Source: Rhodocyclaceae bacterium
GTDB taxonomy: Bacteria; Pseudomonadota; Gammaproteobacteria; Burkholderiales; Rhodocyclaceae
Direction of reading: 5' to 3'
Length of the DNA stretch: 64,000 bases
Assembly (NCBI GenBank): GCA_016721505.1
Contig: JADKHX010000011.1
Location: 62,001-126,000, forward strand
Shown here: in pieces, positions 17,294 to 26,377 of the stretch
How positions within the stretch are numbered: position 1 is the first letter of the stretch
How the letters are laid out: each line of letters starts with the position of its first letter
Program-made: the position numbers and the translations under genes
The notes under the pieces: generated by a model
Told to the model about the DNA's origin: nothing
The model's database searches: none
The model's input: the letters and a program-made list of their open reading frames with translations, nothing else

Positions 17294-17599
17294 CTAAGGT
17301 GATTTAGAGGCAGTTTCTCTCTCTGACCACGGGGCAACCACTAGTTGATTGTCTTTGGCGAAATTGACCAAAAAAGTGTAGGCCATAGGCTCAATATCGC
17401 GGATTCTGGCATCAACGAACACGCATTTTGCGTTGCCATGGGTTCCCGGTTGCGCATAGGGCGAATACGCCATTCGACGTTCAGAACCGAATGCCGACAT
17501 TACCCCGCATAAGCGTTCAGCCCAATCACTCGGGCGGAATTGTTTGCCGGACGTGGTGAGGCCGACGATGATGAAATTCTCCACTTCGAGTGAATACAT
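17294..17599 (-). CDS. DUF3579 family protein
   Basis: 101 aa from the ATG at 17599 (MYSLEVENFIIVGL). The conserved body FRPSDWAERLCGVMS, KCVFVDARIRDIEPMAY and FLVNFAKDNQL identifies DUF3579, a small cytoplasmic family of betaproteobacteria often found between rpsT and argD. Function unknown. A TTG at 17671 would add 24 residues not seen in the family, so I do not use it. Confidence 0.85.
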   Translation of the reverse strand: MYSLEVENFIIVGLTTSGKQFRPSDWAERLCGVMSAFGSERRMAYSPYAQPGTHGNAKCVFVDARIRDIEPMAYTFLVNFAKDNQLVVAPWSERETASKSP

Positions 17600-17883
17600 T
17601 ACTTTGTTACCGTTGCCTGTCACTGCGCCATTGGGTTGCGCAAGTGGCGAGTTTTGCCTCGCGCGCAGCAAGAAGATAAATTGATTGCGACGATTCTACC
17701 AACAAGGAAAAGGCATAGAAAATTCACTTACTTGGTATGCAAGCATTAACACTCCAGTCGCATAGCGTTTACAGACACAGAAACCCCGCTTTGACTTTAT
17801 CCTTCGTAATTAGAGAAATACGTTGTCTTTGTAGAAATCACTGCATATACTCACGCAAACTCATTGAACAGGAAGGAATTTTC

Positions 17884-18105
17884 ATGTTCTCCGATTCGTT
17901 TGTTAAGTATTCATTCCGCATTCGCACGCGTACCGGTTCTATTGTTGAGAACTTGATGATTCATGGTCGCGACGAAATCGAAGCGCAAAAGAAATTGCGC
18001 CAGATGTATCTTGGCTGCCAAATCGTCGATTGCGTCTGCCACCGGGGCAGTGTCAGAGTCCCCGTCCCCAGCTTCGAAGAAGTTGCTAGCTTGATTGTTC
18101 GCTAG
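17884..18105 (+). CDS. Small conserved protein of unknown function
   Basis: 73 aa, starting MFSDSFVKYSFRIRTRTG after an AAGGAA site. The pattern of a short basic beta-hairpin, then GRDEIEAQKKLRQMYLGCQIVDC, resembles small conserved betaproteobacterial proteins seen near argD. It has no signal peptide or membrane segment; four cysteines are not in a clear metal motif. The last 20 bases overlap the 3' end of the opposing ParA gene. An in-frame start at 17737 lacks a ribosome site. No function can be assigned. Confidence 0.65.
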   Translation: MFSDSFVKYSFRIRTRTGSIVENLMIHGRDEIEAQKKLRQMYLGCQIVDCVCHRGSVRVPVPSFEEVASLIVR

Positions 18106-18886
18106 ATCGGGTCGTCGATACGTCGAAAAACCCTGAGCAGCGCAGTTCGTCGAACAGCGCTGCATAGTCCGCCGCGCCGCGACTGGTTGCGGCATAACTA
18201 AAAATATCGCGATTGTGGGATGGCGCTTCAGCGACAGAGACGTTTTCCGAAATCACTGTTTTGCAAACATCCTCACCAAATGCCTCGATCATGCGCGCCT
18301 GAATCTCAAAAGACATTTTGCGCCGTCGATCAAATCGAGTTAGGACATAGCGCCGTACCAACCGATGCTTGAGCACCGGCTCCAAGGCGGTGAGCGTTTT
18401 ATCAATCTGTTGCGCGCCGCGCATTGACAGAAAATCCGAAGCAACCGGAACGAGTAGGCCATCGGCCGCAAACAAAGCGTTTAAGGACAGTACGCCAAGA
18501 AACGGGCAGCAATCAATCACAGTTAATTGATGCGTGTGTGAGAGTTCCAAGGCATGCAAACCGAGATTGAGTTTGTTCAAAATTGCTGGCCCTTTGCCAT
18601 ACAGCGAATCGACTTTAATCAGCTCAGCGTGAGCCGCGATGATGTTCCCGATTCCAGGCCATTCACTTACTAGTTCTGACAAAGGCCGATTGTCTCGGTA
18701 GTGTGAAAAAATACTGTCCCGAGACTCACCGCTAGACTCCTCACGATGTATTGAGGATAGATGCGCTTGTGGGTCGAGATCGATCATCAACACCCTTTGA
18801 CTTTGACGCGCCGCCGCAGCGCCAATATTGATTGTCGTGGTGGTCTTTCCGACACCGCCTTTTTGGTTGAATACGGCCAATCTCAT
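18086..18886 (-). CDS. ParA/Soj-type ATPase (lone)
   Basis: 266 aa from MRLAVFNQKGGVGKTT, which contains the deviant Walker A of ParA at residues 9-16. Further family marks are LMIDLDPQAH (Walker A'-like switch) and LTVIDCCPFLG (Walker B). No parB or centromere-like gene adjoins it, so this is not a chromosome-partition pair; orphan ParA proteins position other cargos such as chemoreceptors, flagella or storage granules. It is read toward the small gene at 17884-18105 and overlaps it by 20 bases. Confidence 0.85.
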   Translation of the reverse strand: MRLAVFNQKGGVGKTTTTINIGAAAARQSQRVLMIDLDPQAHLSSIHREESSGESRDSIFSHYRDNRPLSELVSEWPGIGNIIAAHAELIKVDSLYGKGPAILNKLNLGLHALELSHTHQLTVIDCCPFLGVLSLNALFAADGLLVPVASDFLSMRGAQQIDKTLTALEPVLKHRLVRRYVLTRFDRRRKMSFEIQARMIEAFGEDVCKTVISENVSVAEAPSHNRDIFSYAATSRGAADYAALFDELRCSGFFDVSTTRSSEQSS

Positions 18887-19023
18887 CGCGGCTCCGTTTG
18901 CACGATTTGGCCTATACATCGCCTGGAAATTGACTTAAGATTACTTCCTCTGAAAGCGCGGCGGCCTTGAGACATTGGGGTCGCCGTCTGCTTTTCGGTC
19001 TCACGTTTTCGCGGAGCAGTGCA

Positions 19024-20226
19024 ATGTCGTTTTTGATGAATACCTACAATCGCTTGCCGATAGCCTTCAGCCACGGAGTCGGCTGTCGCTTGACTGACAC
19101 CGCCGGAAAGACTTATCTCGATGGTCTGGCCGGAATTGCCGTCAACACGCTCGGCCACGCCCATCCAAAGTTGGTCAAAGCGATTGCCGAGCAAAGTGCG
19201 CGGCTGATGCATGTTTCGAATCTTTTCCAGATTCCCGAAGCCGAGCGACTGGCCGAACGCTTGGCCGCCTTGGCCAAAATGGATGAAGTGTTTTTGTGCA
19301 ATTCCGGCTGCGAAGCTAACGAAGCGGCGATCAAGCTGGCACGTCTGTACGGGCATCAACGCGGCATTGAGAATCCCGCCGTCATTGTGATGGAAAAAGC
19401 TTTTCACGGGCGCACCTTGGCGACCTTGTCGGCCACCGGCAACCGTAAAGTGCAGGCTGGTTTTGAGCCATTGGTCAGTGGCTTCGTACGCGTCCCGTTT
19501 GGCAATATCGCGGCGATTGAACAAGTCGCTTTGCACAATCCCAATGTCGTCGCTGTATTGCTTGAACCGATACAAGGTGAAGGTGGAATACGTGCCGCGA
19601 CCATCGATTTTTTGCAAAAAGTACGCACGGTTTGCGATCAAAACAATTGGTTGCTGATGCTCGATGAAGTTCAGTCTGGCGTTGGCCGCACGGGTCGATG
19701 GTTCGCGCATCAACATGCCGCGATTCGGCCAGATGTGATGACACTGGCCAAGGGCTTGGCCTCGGGCGTCCCGATTGGTGCGTGTTTGGCCGCTGGCAGC
19801 GCCGCTGGTGTATTCAAGCCGGGTAATCATGGCTCGACCTTCGGCGGCAATCCGCTGGCCTGCGTTGCCGCACTGACGACCTTGGAAGTCATGGAGGAGG
19901 ATGCTTTGCTCGCTCGTGCCAGCTTTGTCGGCGAGCGAATTCGTGCTGGCCTAAAAGATGGTTTAAAACAAAGCCGGGGTGTAGTCGAAGTTCGCGGCCA
20001 AGGCCTGATGATAGGCGTGGAGCTTGACCGGCCTTGCGGCGAACTAGTCAAACTCGCGCTGGCTGCCGGACTGGTGATTAACGTCACTGCCGATAACGTC
20101 ATACGTTTACTTCCCCCGCTGGTCATGACTGATGCTGAAGCTGACGAGTTGGTGGCGCTTCTGGTTTCCGTGACGAGTCAATTTTTGGCGTGTGACACAT
20201 CCCCGAAAGCAGCGAGCACATCGTGA
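19024..20226 (+). CDS. argD: Acetylornithine aminotransferase
   Basis: 400 aa class-III PLP aminotransferase that converts N-acetylglutamate semialdehyde to acetylornithine in arginine synthesis. The PLP lysine is K243 in LAKGLASGVPIG; SGCEANEAAIKLAR and FHGRTLATLSATGN are the cofactor-phosphate segments. The ATG at 19024 follows GGAG; an upstream start would add 19 residues of no family likeness. It overlaps argF by four bases (GTGA), so the two are translationally coupled. Confidence 0.95.
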   Translation: MSFLMNTYNRLPIAFSHGVGCRLTDTAGKTYLDGLAGIAVNTLGHAHPKLVKAIAEQSARLMHVSNLFQIPEAERLAERLAALAKMDEVFLCNSGCEANEAAIKLARLYGHQRGIENPAVIVMEKAFHGRTLATLSATGNRKVQAGFEPLVSGFVRVPFGNIAAIEQVALHNPNVVAVLLEPIQGEGGIRAATIDFLQKVRTVCDQNNWLLMLDEVQSGVGRTGRWFAHQHAAIRPDVMTLAKGLASGVPIGACLAAGSAAGVFKPGNHGSTFGGNPLACVAALTTLEVMEEDALLARASFVGERIRAGLKDGLKQSRGVVEVRGQGLMIGVELDRPCGELVKLALAAGLVINVTADNVIRLLPPLVMTDAEADELVALLVSVTSQFLACDTSPKAASTS

Positions 20227-21149
20227 CATTCGAACTTCGTCATTTTCTCCAGTTCAAGGACATCACACGCGAGGAACTCGACTACTTGTTCGAGCGTACT
20301 CGGCGTATTAAAAAACGCTTCAAATCTTACCAACGCTACTGGCCATTGCAGGACAGAACCTTGGTGATGATTTTTGAAAAAGCCAGTACGCGGACGCGCC
20401 TGTCATTTGAAGCCGGCATGCATCAGCTCGGCGGTGCTGCCATCTACCTGAATACCAAAGATTCACAGTTGGGTCGCGGTGAGCCGGTGGAGGATGCGGC
20501 GCAGGTGATTTCGCGGATGAGCGACATCGTCATGATTCGCACCTACGAACAAGAAATACTGGAGCGCTTTGCCGGGCATTCGCGCGTCCCGGTGATCAAC
20601 GGCTTAACCAATCAATTTCATCCTTGCCAGATCTTGGCTGACATCTACACCTATATCGATCATCGTGGCTCGATTCAAGGCAAAACAGTCGCGTGGATTG
20701 GTGATTCAAATAACGTCTGTCAAACGTGGCTGCAAGCCGCACAGGTGCTGGATTTCAAAGTGCAGGTTTCGACACCTCCCGGTTATGAAGTCGATGCAGC
20801 AATCGCAGGTAATCTTGATAGCAAGCATTTTGCGCATTTCGCCGATCCGCACGAGGCCGCGCGCGGCGCCGATTTGGTGACCACCGATGTGTGGACTTCC
20901 ATGGGCTTTGAAGCCGAAAACGAAAAACGTCATCACGCTTTTTCGGATTGGCAAGTCGATGAGGCAATGATGCGCGGTGCGCGCGATGACGCGCTATTTA
21001 TGCATTGCTTGCCAGCTCATCGCGGTGAAGAGGTTGCGGCCGGCGTGATTGACGGGCCGCAAAGTGTGGTCTGGGACGAAGCTGAAAACCGCTTACACAC
21101 GCAAAAAGCCTTGATGGAATTTTTGTTGATGGGCGTGATTGATGATTAA
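20223..21149 (+). CDS. argF: Ornithine carbamoyltransferase
   Basis: 308 aa, GTG start overlapping the argD stop. The carbamoyl-phosphate loop STRTR is at 55-59, and the ornithine-side HCLP at 261-264 is intact; HPCQILADIYTYIDHRG is also typical. The enzyme makes citrulline from ornithine and carbamoyl phosphate. Second gene of argD-F-G. A long-type double-hairpin repeat follows before argG, which may affect readthrough. Confidence 0.96.
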   Translation: MTFELRHFLQFKDITREELDYLFERTRRIKKRFKSYQRYWPLQDRTLVMIFEKASTRTRLSFEAGMHQLGGAAIYLNTKDSQLGRGEPVEDAAQVISRMSDIVMIRTYEQEILERFAGHSRVPVINGLTNQFHPCQILADIYTYIDHRGSIQGKTVAWIGDSNNVCQTWLQAAQVLDFKVQVSTPPGYEVDAAIAGNLDSKHFAHFADPHEAARGADLVTTDVWTSMGFEAENEKRHHAFSDWQVDEAMMRGARDDALFMHCLPAHRGEEVAAGVIDGPQSVVWDEAENRLHTQKALMEFLLMGVIDD

Positions 21150-21159
21150 GCGTTGATTT

Positions 21160-21225
21160 GTCAGTTGGTGAGGGGGCTTTGCGACCCCTACGCACGCAAA
21201 GCAGTGCTTTGCGAATTCCCTGCTT
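21160..21225 (-). repeat. Long double-hairpin repeat, copy A (argF-argG)
   Basis: Read on the minus strand: GGGAATTCGC, a perfect palindrome CGCAAAGCACTGCTTTGCG (plus strand 21195-21213), then GCGTAG, a second hairpin GGGG/CCCC, then CACCAACTGAC at the argF side. It shares order and ends with the elements at 36741 and 52103. Confidence 0.75.
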
Positions 21226-21265
21226 CGCCGCTGTTAAGAATTCAGTAATTTTTAGAAAGCATGAA

Positions 21266-22495
21266 ATGAGTGAAGTAAAAAAAGTAGTCCTCGCCTATTC
21301 CGGTGGTTTGGATACCTCGGTGATTTTGAAATGGTTGCAAGACAACTACCAATGCGAAGTGGTGACGTTTACTGCCGACTTGGGTCAGGGTGAGGAGCTG
21401 GAACCCGCGCGCACCAAGGCGTTGAAGATGGGTATCAAACCCAAGAATATTTTCATCGACGATTTGCGTGAAGAGTTCGTTCGCGACTTTGTATTTCCGA
21501 TGTTTCGTTGCAACACGGTGTATGAGGGTGAATACCTTTTAGGCACCTCTATTGCGCGCCCTTTGATTGCCAAGCGCTTGGTCGATATCGCCCGCAAAAC
21601 TGGCGCAGAAGCCATCTCGCACGGTGCAACCGGCAAGGGCAACGATCAGGTTCGCTTTGAACTCGGCGCCTATGCGCTGATGCCGAACATCAAAGTCATT
21701 GCGCCGTGGCGCGAGTGGGATTTGCTCTCCCGTGAAAAGCTTTTGACCTACGCCGCGCAGCACGGAATCCCGATTGAAATGAAACACAAAAAAGGTGGCT
21801 CGCCGTATTCGATGGACGCGAACTTGCTGCACATTTCCTACGAAGGCCGTCATCTGGAAAACCCGGCGGCGGAAGCCGAGGAGTCCATGTGGCGCTGGAC
21901 GGTCGCACCGGAAAAGGCACCGGCCAAGCCGGAGTATTTGGATCTTGAGTTTAAGCAAGGCGATTTGGTTGCCATCAACAACGTCAAGATGAAAGCGCAT
22001 GAATTGCTTGCCCACTTGAATCAAATCGGCGGCAAGCATGGTGTCGGGCGGCTGGATTTGGTCGAGAATCGTTACGTCGGTATGAAGTCACGTGGTTGCT
22101 ACGAAACACCCGGCGGCGCGATTTTGCTGCGCGCACATCGTGCCATCGAGTCGATTTGTCTGGACAGAGAAGTCGCCCATTTGAAAGACGATTTGATGCC
22201 GCGCTATGCCAGCATGATTTACAACGGCTATTGGTGGAGCCCGGAGCGTAAGGCTTTGCAGGTGCTGATTGATCACACCCAGCAAAGCGTGAATGGCTGG
22301 GTGCGGGTCAAGCTTTACAAAGGTAGCGTCAGCGTGGTGAGCCGCGATTCCAAATCTGATTCCTTATTCGATTCCACTATCGCGACCTTTGAAGATGACG
22401 AAGGCGCGTACAACCAAAAAGATGCCCACGGATTTATCCGCTTGAATGCCTTGCGTATGCGAATTGCGGCGAATCGTTCCCGCACAAAAAAATAG
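21266..22495 (+). CDS. argG: Argininosuccinate synthase
   Basis: 409 aa from MSEVKKVVLAYSGGLDTS, which carries the PP-loop ATP motif SGGLDTS. Later segments GATGKGNDQVRFELGAYALMP and GVGRLDLVENRYVGMKSRG are diagnostic. It joins citrulline and aspartate with ATP hydrolysis to AMP. The start at 21266 is chosen from family alignment; the open frame reaches back to 21158 but that part overlaps a repeat. The C-terminal end is immediately followed by ppnP. Confidence 0.96.
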   Translation: MSEVKKVVLAYSGGLDTSVILKWLQDNYQCEVVTFTADLGQGEELEPARTKALKMGIKPKNIFIDDLREEFVRDFVFPMFRCNTVYEGEYLLGTSIARPLIAKRLVDIARKTGAEAISHGATGKGNDQVRFELGAYALMPNIKVIAPWREWDLLSREKLLTYAAQHGIPIEMKHKKGGSPYSMDANLLHISYEGRHLENPAAEAEESMWRWTVAPEKAPAKPEYLDLEFKQGDLVAINNVKMKAHELLAHLNQIGGKHGVGRLDLVENRYVGMKSRGCYETPGGAILLRAHRAIESICLDREVAHLKDDLMPRYASMIYNGYWWSPERKALQVLIDHTQQSVNGWVRVKLYKGSVSVVSRDSKSDSLFDSTIATFEDDEGAYNQKDAHGFIRLNALRMRIAANRSRTKK

Positions 22496-22505
22496 GAGAG
22501 TGTTG

Positions 22506-22817
22506 ATGTCGCAGTTTGATCAAGTGTCCGTGGCGAAAAAGGCAAACGTCTATTTCGATGGAAAGTGCGTCAGTCACACGGTGATGCTGGCCGATGGAAC
22601 GCGCAAGAGCGTGGGCGTGATTCTTCCGTCCACACTCACTTTCAACACTGGCGCAGCGGAAATTATGGAAACCGTGGCTGGCAGCTGCCGTTATCGCTTG
22701 AGTGGGGGGAACTGGGTTAGCGCGCAAAGCGGTGAAAGTTTTTCAATTCCGGAAAATTCGAGCTTTGATATTGAAGTCAGCGGCGAGCCGTATCACTATG
22801 TTTGCCATTTTGCGTGA
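22506..22817 (+). CDS. ppnP: Pyrimidine/purine nucleoside phosphorylase (DUF1255)
   Basis: 103 aa cupin-fold protein. The segments DGKCVSHTVMLADGTRKSVGVILPS-like, FNTGAAEIMETVAGSCRYR and FSIPENSSFDIEV match PpnP (YaiE), which cleaves nucleosides with phosphate. AGGAGA lies 7 bases before the ATG, 10 bases after argG, so it may share the argG transcript. Confidence 0.9.
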   Translation: MSQFDQVSVAKKANVYFDGKCVSHTVMLADGTRKSVGVILPSTLTFNTGAAEIMETVAGSCRYRLSGGNWVSAQSGESFSIPENSSFDIEVSGEPYHYVCHFA

Positions 22818-22825
22818 CCGATATT

Positions 22826-22844
22826 CGCCAGTTGTTGCTGGTGA
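22826..22844 (-). repeat. Possible half copy of the 28-bp dispersed repeat
   Basis: 18 of 19 bases match the right half of the family in reverse (CGCCAGTTG, one change, TGCTGGTGA), then the match stops. Located between ppnP and yajQ. Could be a decayed or truncated copy, or chance. Confidence 0.4.
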
Positions 22845-22897
22845 TGGAATGGCCCGATCACCGGCCACACGCTGTCATCACTACATCGAGAAAGCCT

Positions 22898-23392
22898 ATG
22901 CCATCCTTTGACATCACTTCAGAAGCCGACATGGTGGCGCTCAAAAACGCCGTGGATATTGCTGGCCGTCACATTGGAAATCGTTACGATTTCAAAGGCA
23001 CTTCGGCGCGCGCCGAGTTGAACGAGAAAGACAAGACGATCATGATCTACGGTGATTCCGAGTTTCAACTCGCGCAAGTCAAAGACATTTTGTTTCCCGA
23101 AATGGAAAAGAAAGAACACGAGAGCACCAAGCGGCTGGATGCTGGAGATGTGCAAACCGTATCCGGCAATAAATCCAAGCAGGAACTCAAAATCAAAGTC
23201 GGCATCGAAATCGAGTTGGCGAAAAAAATCGTCAAAATGATTAAAGACAGCAAACTCAAAGTACAAGCCAGCATTCAGGGCGACGCTGTGCGGGTCAGTG
23301 GTGCCAAACGCGACCTGCTGCAAGATACGATTGCCTTGGTGCGAAAATCCATCACTGATTTTCCATTGCAATACGGAAATTTCCGCGACTAG
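22898..23392 (+). CDS. yajQ: YajQ family nucleotide-binding protein
   Basis: 164 aa, beginning MPSFDITSEADMVALKNAVD and ending FPLQYGNFRD, the full YajQ (UPF0234) form with two ferredoxin-like domains. Relatives bind nucleotides, and the Xanthomonas protein binds cyclic di-GMP and works with a transcription factor. The ATG at 22898 is set by family alignment. An earlier in-frame ATG (22802) would put the half repeat into the coding sequence and is unlikely. Confidence 0.92.
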   Translation: MPSFDITSEADMVALKNAVDIAGRHIGNRYDFKGTSARAELNEKDKTIMIYGDSEFQLAQVKDILFPEMEKKEHESTKRLDAGDVQTVSGNKSKQELKIKVGIEIELAKKIVKMIKDSKLKVQASIQGDAVRVSGAKRDLLQDTIALVRKSITDFPLQYGNFRD

Positions 23393-23449
23393 GCAAGGTG
23401 GCGCATCCCGTAACCGAAGTGCCGCAGCTTGCAATCCAAGCGACAAAAA

Positions 23450-24100
23450 ATGAATCCTGTCCCTGCAAGCCCTAATGCAAGTCTATTGTCAGGTAAGCCT
23501 GATGAAATGCTACTTTTCCTGCGGCGACGCTTTGCAGAAAGTGGTGCACAAATGGCAACGGCACAAGCGACGGGTGCTGATCTTGATCTAATCAAAGGGC
23601 CACTGACACCCGCTGCGGTATTGGTGCCGATAGTGATGCGCGCAACGGGCTTGACGATCTTACTCACCCAACGCACGGCGCATTTGCGTGATCACGCCGG
23701 GCAAGTCAGCTTCCCCGGCGGGCGTTGTGAGCCAACGGATGGATCGTTTGAAGCCACCGCCTTGCGTGAGGCCGAAGAGGAAGTTGGTTTGTTGCCTGCG
23801 CAAGTTGAGATTATTGGTCGCTTGCCAAGTTTCAGAACCATCACCAGTTTTAACGTGGTGCCGGTGGTGGGCTTGGTGAGTCCGCCGCTGAACCTCAAGC
23901 TGGATGATTTTGAAGTCGCTGATGCATTTGAACCACCGCTGGAATTTTTGCTCGACGCACGCAATCATGTGCGTCACGAAGTTGAGGCAAAGGGCATCAT
24001 GCGTGCCTATTGGTCCATGCCCTGGGGTGGTTACAACATCTGGGGTGCGACCGCCGGCATGCTGATTAGTTTTCGAGATTTTTTGTATCCGTCGCCATGA
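23450..24100 (+). CDS. nudL: NUDIX hydrolase, CoA pyrophosphatase type
   Basis: 216 aa. LLTQRTAHLRDHAGQVSFPGG followed by REAEEEVGL is the NuDiX box preceded by the UPF0035 motif that marks CoA pyrophosphatases (NudL/NUDT7-like), which split CoA to 4'-phosphopantetheine and 3',5'-ADP. Four-base ATGA overlap with the next gene shows translational coupling. Substrate is a family inference. Confidence 0.85.
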   Translation: MNPVPASPNASLLSGKPDEMLLFLRRRFAESGAQMATAQATGADLDLIKGPLTPAAVLVPIVMRATGLTILLTQRTAHLRDHAGQVSFPGGRCEPTDGSFEATALREAEEEVGLLPAQVEIIGRLPSFRTITSFNVVPVVGLVSPPLNLKLDDFEVADAFEPPLEFLLDARNHVRHEVEAKGIMRAYWSMPWGGYNIWGATAGMLISFRDFLYPSP

Positions 24101-25110
24101 GCTTATTCGCCATTGTGTTGGTCTTGTTGCTCGAACAATTTCACGCTATCCCGGCGAGAAGGCTGGCGCGTGCGTGGTTCATTGATTTGAGTGCCAAGCT
24201 CAAGCAGCGATTCAACGACGGCGAATATCAACAAGGCGTGCTGGCATGGCTGCTGCTGGCCGCATTGCCGAGCATTTGTGTACTTATCGCGTCGACGGTG
24301 CTGTGGTGGAATTCTCCGTGGTGGGCGTTTGCTTTGAGCTTTGGTGTGCTTTATTTCACCATGGGTTTGCGCCATTTTGGCAATCAATTCACCGCCCTCT
24401 TGCACGCCCTGCAGTTTGCCGAAATCGAACGTGCGCGTAGTTTGTTGGCAGAGTGGACAGAACAATCTGCTGACCGATTGACGCCGACCGAAGTTGCCGG
24501 TCAGGCCATTGCGCGCGGCCTATCTGACACACACCAATATCTGTTCGCGCCGATTTTTTGGTTTGTCGTGCTCGGGCCCGCTGGCGCGTTAATGTATCGC
24601 GTTGCGCAATTGCTCGATGCAAGCTGGGGGCAAAGCTGGCGCGCAAATCGCGGCGGCGTACAAGGTTCGCTTGATGCCGATCCAGGTCGATTCGGCGAAT
24701 TCACACACCAGACATTTTTTGTCATCGATTGGATCCCCGCGCGTCTCACCGGTGCCGCTCTGGCGTTAGCGGGCGATTTTGAAGATGCCGCACAGTGCTG
24801 GCGCACGCAGCTAGGTCAATCGCCGACGATCTACCAAGAAATCGTGCTCGCTGCTGGTGCAGGTGCTTTGAGTGTGCGCTTGAACGTGCCGACCGCGACT
24901 GCCTTTGCGCCTGTGGGTGATGAAGCGAGCGTTGTCGAATTTGGTCTTGGTGATGAGCCCGATTCAAATGTCATGCAACGCGCGGCAGCGCTGGTTTGGC
25001 GTACCCTGTTGTTCATTCTCGTATTGCTCGCGGTAATTTGGCTGAGCACATTTCACAAATTTTTAATTTTTTTTAGGAGAAAAGCATGTCGGAAAAAAGA
25101 GAAGTTGTAG
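24097..25110 (+). CDS. CobD/CbiB-family (AmpE-like) membrane protein
   Basis: 337 aa with membrane segments at about 47-95, 150-170 and a C-terminal helix at 305-325. Betaproteobacterial proteins of this form are usually named CobD/CbiB family, and they resemble AmpE, a regulatory membrane protein. No cobalamin genes are nearby, so cobinamide synthesis is doubtful. The start is coupled to nudL (ATGA). The last 25 bases overlap the start of the thiolase gene, so the thiolase ribosome site lies inside this gene. Confidence 0.7.
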   Translation: MSLFAIVLVLLLEQFHAIPARRLARAWFIDLSAKLKQRFNDGEYQQGVLAWLLLAALPSICVLIASTVLWWNSPWWAFALSFGVLYFTMGLRHFGNQFTALLHALQFAEIERARSLLAEWTEQSADRLTPTEVAGQAIARGLSDTHQYLFAPIFWFVVLGPAGALMYRVAQLLDASWGQSWRANRGGVQGSLDADPGRFGEFTHQTFFVIDWIPARLTGAALALAGDFEDAAQCWRTQLGQSPTIYQEIVLAAGAGALSVRLNVPTATAFAPVGDEASVVEFGLGDEPDSNVMQRAAALVWRTLLFILVLLAVIWLSTFHKFLIFFRRKACRKKEKL

Positions 25111-26273
25111 CCTTAAGCGCCGTACGCTCGGCCGTTGGAACCTTTGCTGGTGCATTGTCCGGCATGGAGCCTTGTGAGCTCGGTGGATTGGTCATCAAAG
25201 AGGCGATCGCCCGTTCTGGCGTTGACCCCAAGCAAGTCACCTTCGCCACGGTCGGCAATGTCATTCCGACCGAGTCGCGCTATCCCTATGTCGCACGCGT
25301 GGCTTCGATTCAGGGCGGCATGAGCATGGATTCGGTCGCCTTTCAAGTGAATCGCCTCTGTGGTTCTGCGCAACAAGCCGTGATCAATTCGGCGCAGGCA
25401 ATTTTGTTGGGCGATGCAGATTTTGCAATCGGTGGTGGTGTTGAAGTCATGTCGCGTGGCGGCTATTTGTCTGCAGCAATGCGCTCCGGCGCGCGCATGG
25501 GTGACACCAAACTGATCGACACCATGGTTGCCGCCTTGACCGATCCATTCGGTGTTGGCCATATGGGAATCACCGCAGAAAACATGGCGGCAAAATGGGG
25601 CATCTCACGCGAAGAGCAAGACGCATTTGCGCTAGCCTCGCATCAACGCGCCGCTGCCGCGATTGCCGCCGGCTATTTCAAATCGCAAATTGTGCCGATC
25701 ACCATGCAAACGCGCAAAGGCGATGTCGTGTTCGACACCGACGAACACGTCAAGGCCAACACTTCGTTGGAATCATTGGCCAAGATGAAACCCGCCTTCA
25801 AGAAAGACGGCACCGTCACCGCCGGCAACGCCTCCGGCATCAACGATGGCGCAGCGTTCTTGGTGCTAGCCGACGCCGCCGCCGCCCGCGCAGGCGGCCA
25901 CAAAGCGATGGCAAGGCTAGTCGCCTATGCCGTGGCAGGCGTGCCCAACGAAGTGATGGGCGAAGGCCCGATACCGGCCTCCAAGCTTGCCTTGCAACGC
26001 GCCGGACTAACGCTGGCACAGATGGATGTCATAGAGTCCAACGAAGCCTTCGCCGCGCAATCCTTGGGCGTTGCCAAAGGACTGGGACTGGACTTGTCCA
26101 AAACCAACGTCAACGGCGGCGCAATCTCCCTCGGCCATCCGGTCGGCGCGAGCGGCGCCGTGATCATCACCAAAGCCCTGTATGAATTGGAGCGCATCGG
26201 CGGGAAATACGCACTGGCAACCATGTGCATCGGCGGCGGGCAGGGGATTACTACGATTTGGGAAAGGCTGTAA
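25086..26273 (+). CDS. Acetyl-CoA C-acetyltransferase (thiolase)
   Basis: 395 aa, full thiolase fold. The nucleophile is C92 in NRLCGSAQQA, the C-terminal catalytic pair is H351 in GHPVGASG and C381 in CIGGGQG. AGGAGA precedes the ATG within the preceding gene. It condenses two acetyl-CoA (or 3-ketoacyl-CoA in reverse); with no phaB or other beta-oxidation genes beside it, the pathway cannot be fixed. The family contains PhaA and BktB types, which I cannot separate by eye. Confidence 0.92.
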   Translation: MSEKREVVALSAVRSAVGTFAGALSGMEPCELGGLVIKEAIARSGVDPKQVTFATVGNVIPTESRYPYVARVASIQGGMSMDSVAFQVNRLCGSAQQAVINSAQAILLGDADFAIGGGVEVMSRGGYLSAAMRSGARMGDTKLIDTMVAALTDPFGVGHMGITAENMAAKWGISREEQDAFALASHQRAAAAIAAGYFKSQIVPITMQTRKGDVVFDTDEHVKANTSLESLAKMKPAFKKDGTVTAGNASGINDGAAFLVLADAAAARAGGHKAMARLVAYAVAGVPNEVMGEGPIPASKLALQRAGLTLAQMDVIESNEAFAAQSLGVAKGLGLDLSKTNVNGGAISLGHPVGASGAVIITKALYELERIGGKYALATMCIGGGQGITTIWERL

Positions 26274-26309
26274 GCGTTGAAAGAGGCGACACGTCGATCA
26301 AGTAGCTGC

Positions 26310-26337
26310 GACGGCGTGTTGCCAGCACCAACTGGCG
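26310..26337 (+). repeat. 28-bp dispersed repeat, copy 3 (intergenic)
   Basis: Left half GACGGCGTGTTG, right half CCAGCACCAACTGGCG. The extra G extends the stem to GCCAG/CTGGC. Lies between the thiolase stop and the MFS gene. Confidence 0.9.
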
Positions 26338-26377
26338 AGATTTACGCGGGCGAAAATTTTTTCGCCGGTAACTCCCC

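Noticed and set aside
18086..18886. ParA gene as part of a plasmid or chromosome partition locus
   Set aside because: No parB, no parS-like sites and no replication gene nearby.
24097..25110. Cobalamin biosynthesis role for the CobD-like gene
   Set aside because: No other cobalamin gene is in the window and relatives of this form are AmpE-like.
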